A DNA stretch of 64,000 nt from NCBI GenBank assembly GCA_022113835.1, contig JAILWY010000012.1, positions 6,448,001 to 6,512,000 of the forward strand. Direction: 5' to 3'. The translations under genes and the position numbers were made by a program. The notes beneath the pieces were generated by a model. That model saw nothing but the letters and a program-made list of their open reading frames with translations, was not told the DNA's origin and ran no database searches. Shown piece by piece: positions 61,183-64,000 of the stretch. The first letter of the stretch is position 1. Each line of letters opens with the position of its first letter. Origin of the DNA: Atopsyche davidsoni. Taxonomy: Eukaryota > Arthropoda > Insecta > Trichoptera > Hydrobiosidae.

Positions 61183-64000
61183 AATGTTTGCAATGCAAAT
61201 ATGACTGGCTACTGTCTTGTCAGTCACTTGACCTTCACAACATGTTGACAGTAAAGCTAATATAATCAAACTGAGGACTCCTTTTATTTGCTGTCTTGCT
61301 TATTCCACCTTGTATTTATTTAATACAAGGTTGAAGCAATAAAAGACAATTCAATGGTTAAACTGGAAAGTTTTGGTATAATACTGACTTTCATCTTTAG
61401 TTTGGCAGCCCCTGAAGCTTGAGGATTTTCGTATTAGAGTTTTGATTTTCTGAACGTCCATTCTGGATTATTCAAATTAAATTGTGCTGAAACCTTGAAA
61501 ATCAGTGAACAAGTGTGAGTTAATTATTCTGTTTTGTCCTTATAATGTTTATACACTCTTTTTGTCACTTGATTTATCTTATTTACTCTGGGAAAAATCA
61601 AAACAGACAAGAGACAGCTCAAACAAATTTGTGGAAATATTTCAAAATGTGTTGGGGATGAGACATTGGGTAAGTCAATCGATAGAATGTCAGAATGCAC
61701 ATCAAAAGAGAAGTATCTAATGTATCTCAAATATATAAAAGCCTATGATATATGTTTTTTTTCCTTGTTTTTAATGAAAATATTTTCATTAAAAAAAAAT
61801 TATAATCTTTTAAATACGTCATGTACATAAAATATCATTAAAGTATCTCAGCTATCGTTCAAATAAATAATTTTAGGTCTCCAATTGACTGCTCTCAGTA
61901 TACTGAGATTATTTTCTGGTTCTGATCTTGATGCCAGAGCTCTTTTCGGTTGTCAATTTTTTTACATGTCTCATCCATCGTTGTCTAACAAAACTGATAG
62001 ATTCAGATAGCTGGGGAGCATCTTTATAGAGATGTTTAAGTGCTGTATTGTACCTAGGTTGATGTACTGTTATTCAATTTCTTAATGTATTATTTTACAT
62101 ACTTGGCTTTATATCACAACTGCAGTTTGTGTGATATTTTTTGTTATTGTTGGTATGTTATAAATGATGAACTGCAATGATGCCTGATTTTCAAATGTCA
62201 GTCTGGTTAAAAAGTATATACAATTATCAAACAATATAAGTGTTATTTCTTATTGTGCCAGATTCTTTGCACCTGTTTTTATTTCTATTTCTGAGTGTAT
62301 TCAGTGGTCAGTTCTGGCTTGAAACTTGTGGTTTTTTGTGTGGTAAATTATTCTGATTTTATAATTTTATGACAAACATGAATTATGTTGCTTTGTATAG
62401 TCGAAATTGTATTCATTCCGAGATTTTGCATTTGTGACTTATTAGTTATTTAAATATTTATCACATCTTTCAAATTTGCATTTGAACTTTTTCAATCTCC
62501 AAATTTCTTAATATTTGTGTAAAATAACAGTTTGATTGGTAAATTACCCAACTTCAATCTCATTCAATCTTACTTACCTTAAGACTCGTCAATCAAAAAA
62601 TCATATTGAAAGTGGTGTGTGTGTTATAAAGTGCCCATAAATAATGAGAATTATAAAAATGGACTGAAGACTTGCTTTCTATTTCTCTGGTCGCTTTTTT
62701 TATTGGACACCTCCGGCCAGAGAAAAGACCCCATGTCTTGTATAAAGGTGGTCTTCATCTAATGGGGTTAAAATTCAGACATCTGGAGTAGCCCTAAACA
62801 GATCATAAAAACAATTATTTTTGCCAATGGTGGGTCCTTATTTGGTTGTGTAAACCAAAATGGTAATAAACCCCAGGTTCATTTAAGCCCATGTCGAGAC
62901 AACTTGTGATTGACATCCAATTAGCCATAAAAAACCTGTTGTGTGGCCGGCTTAAGGTTCCATTTTGCTCCTGGACCGGAGTTTTCATATTCTCAAACTG
63001 TATACAAGATAGCGGCACAATAACAAAGCAAATCTATAATCTTCAAAAGGTCCCAAACCTGAAATATTTTTATTCTCTTACTCAATTTAGATGTCCACCT
63101 TTGATATCCGAAGTTATTTAGGGTTAGAGGTCATAAATAAAACTAGCAAGTCTTTTTGAAATAGAGGTTTATAATAGTAAGAATATGATTTAGGATGTGA
63201 TTAAGTTATAAATACAAAGATTATATTACAGAGCTACAAGTAAAGGAATTGCTTTCATTTAGGTCTTGTGGTGGTGATTTTAATAAACAAAAGCAATAAC
63301 ACATACACAGAAATCTAAGCATTGCTCAAATACAACAATTCATACTGAGGTTCTCTGTGATCAATGATTAAACTCAACTTACGGAGTGAGGGAAGCTTGT
63401 GACAATGTAAAATGGATAGGTTCAATTGAGTAAAAAATTGAAATTGTTACTCGATATCATTACGTAACAAAGTCATAATGTGCATATTTCACATCAATTT
63501 AGTATACATTTTTATTATTATTTATAGAATAAAAAAGTATGGCTTAATCATTTACAATTATATTTTATACTGATTGACAGCTTGGTTTTATAAAAGGCAA
63601 CGAAAAACATCCGACTCAAAAAATTACTGAAGTATTTATTGCTAGATAGCTTACTCGACGTATTATCCATCAACTAGAGAAAATATTCACATTTTCTTGA
63701 TATAACATAAACACTGAGACAAATATGTTATGTGGACAACTTAAACCATTGAAAGTATAATATTTACATTATTCTATGTTCATTCAGCTGCAAGTTTCAT
63801 TTAAATAATTTATAAAAACTTATGTTGATTGATCGGTTTCTTAAGATTTGTTATTTACAGTAGTATAATGATATTTAGTTTATTTCAGATATATTCATTG
63901 GAAATATTTAAACTGTAACATTTAAATGTATTGTTGTATATATTCAAGAGTTCTAAAACCTGGATAATATCTTAAATTATGTTTTTATGATACACTTCTA
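61183..64000. other. Intergenic, no gene seen
   Basis: Mostly plain AT-rich sequence. A GC-raised block at 62660-63060 stands out. It contains a 10-bp hairpin arm pair (TCTCTGGTCG at 62684-62693 with its near-complement at 62714-62723) and a 67-codon minus-strand frame at 62815-63018 that I cannot identify. It may be an old transposon or a conserved non-coding element. Confidence 0.45.

Noticed and set aside
1..64000. CRISPR array, rRNA, operon-like or bacterial features
   Set aside because: None visible; the sequence is eukaryotic with spliced genes throughout.

Overview
The window is nuclear DNA from an animal, most likely an insect and probably a moth or butterfly (Lepidoptera). It is AT-rich. 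Its genes have many short GT-AG introns, a C2H2 protein carries the arthropod ZAD domain, and mariner, piggyBac, hAT and LINE copies are present. The order-level guess rests on the TCTP and TAF5 protein sequences and general texture; it is inference.

Layout. Positions 1-12.5 kb hold no gene I can support. This stretch is a gene-poor block with several GC-raised islands, three C-rich tandem arrays, a deleted mariner, two inverted tRNA-like SINE copies and LINE debris. From 12.6 kb on the window is dense with housekeeping genes: ATP13A1 (-), TMEM18 (+), the mRNA capping enzyme RNGTT (+), LACTB2-like (-), an intact piggyBac element (+), TANGO6 (-), TAF5 (+), INTS10 (-), ATG3 (+), a large ZAD/AT-hook/C2H2 gene (-) with ALG14 (+) nested in its first intron, and TCTP (+). 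The last 3.5 kb holds a small hAT MITE and no recognisable gene.

For every multi-exon gene I joined exons at visible GT/AG sites, and each joined reading frame closes exactly: ATP13A1 1193 aa, TMEM18 149, RNGTT 587, LACTB2 291, TANGO6 933, TAF5 652, ATG3 315, ZAD gene 933, TCTP 172. Single-exon frames are INTS10 (583 aa), ALG14 (216 aa) and the piggyBac transposase (554 aa from the preferred start).

The genes do not form a pathway. Most sit in divergent head-to-head pairs (ATP13A1/TMEM18, TANGO6/TAF5, INTS10/ATG3, ZAD gene/TCTP) that share short upstream intervals, and most neighbours meet tail to tail with abutting 3' ends. Several act in Pol II transcription or RNA processing (RNGTT, TAF5, INTS10) and several at the ER or Golgi (ATP13A1, ALG14, TANGO6).

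I did not find a clearly new biological system. The points most worth a second look are the intact piggyBac with subterminal palindromes, the 12-finger ZAD/AT-hook protein with ALG14 nested in it, the hAT MITE with a perfect 8-bp target duplication, a degenerate hammerhead-like fold, and two possible unannotated small exons.
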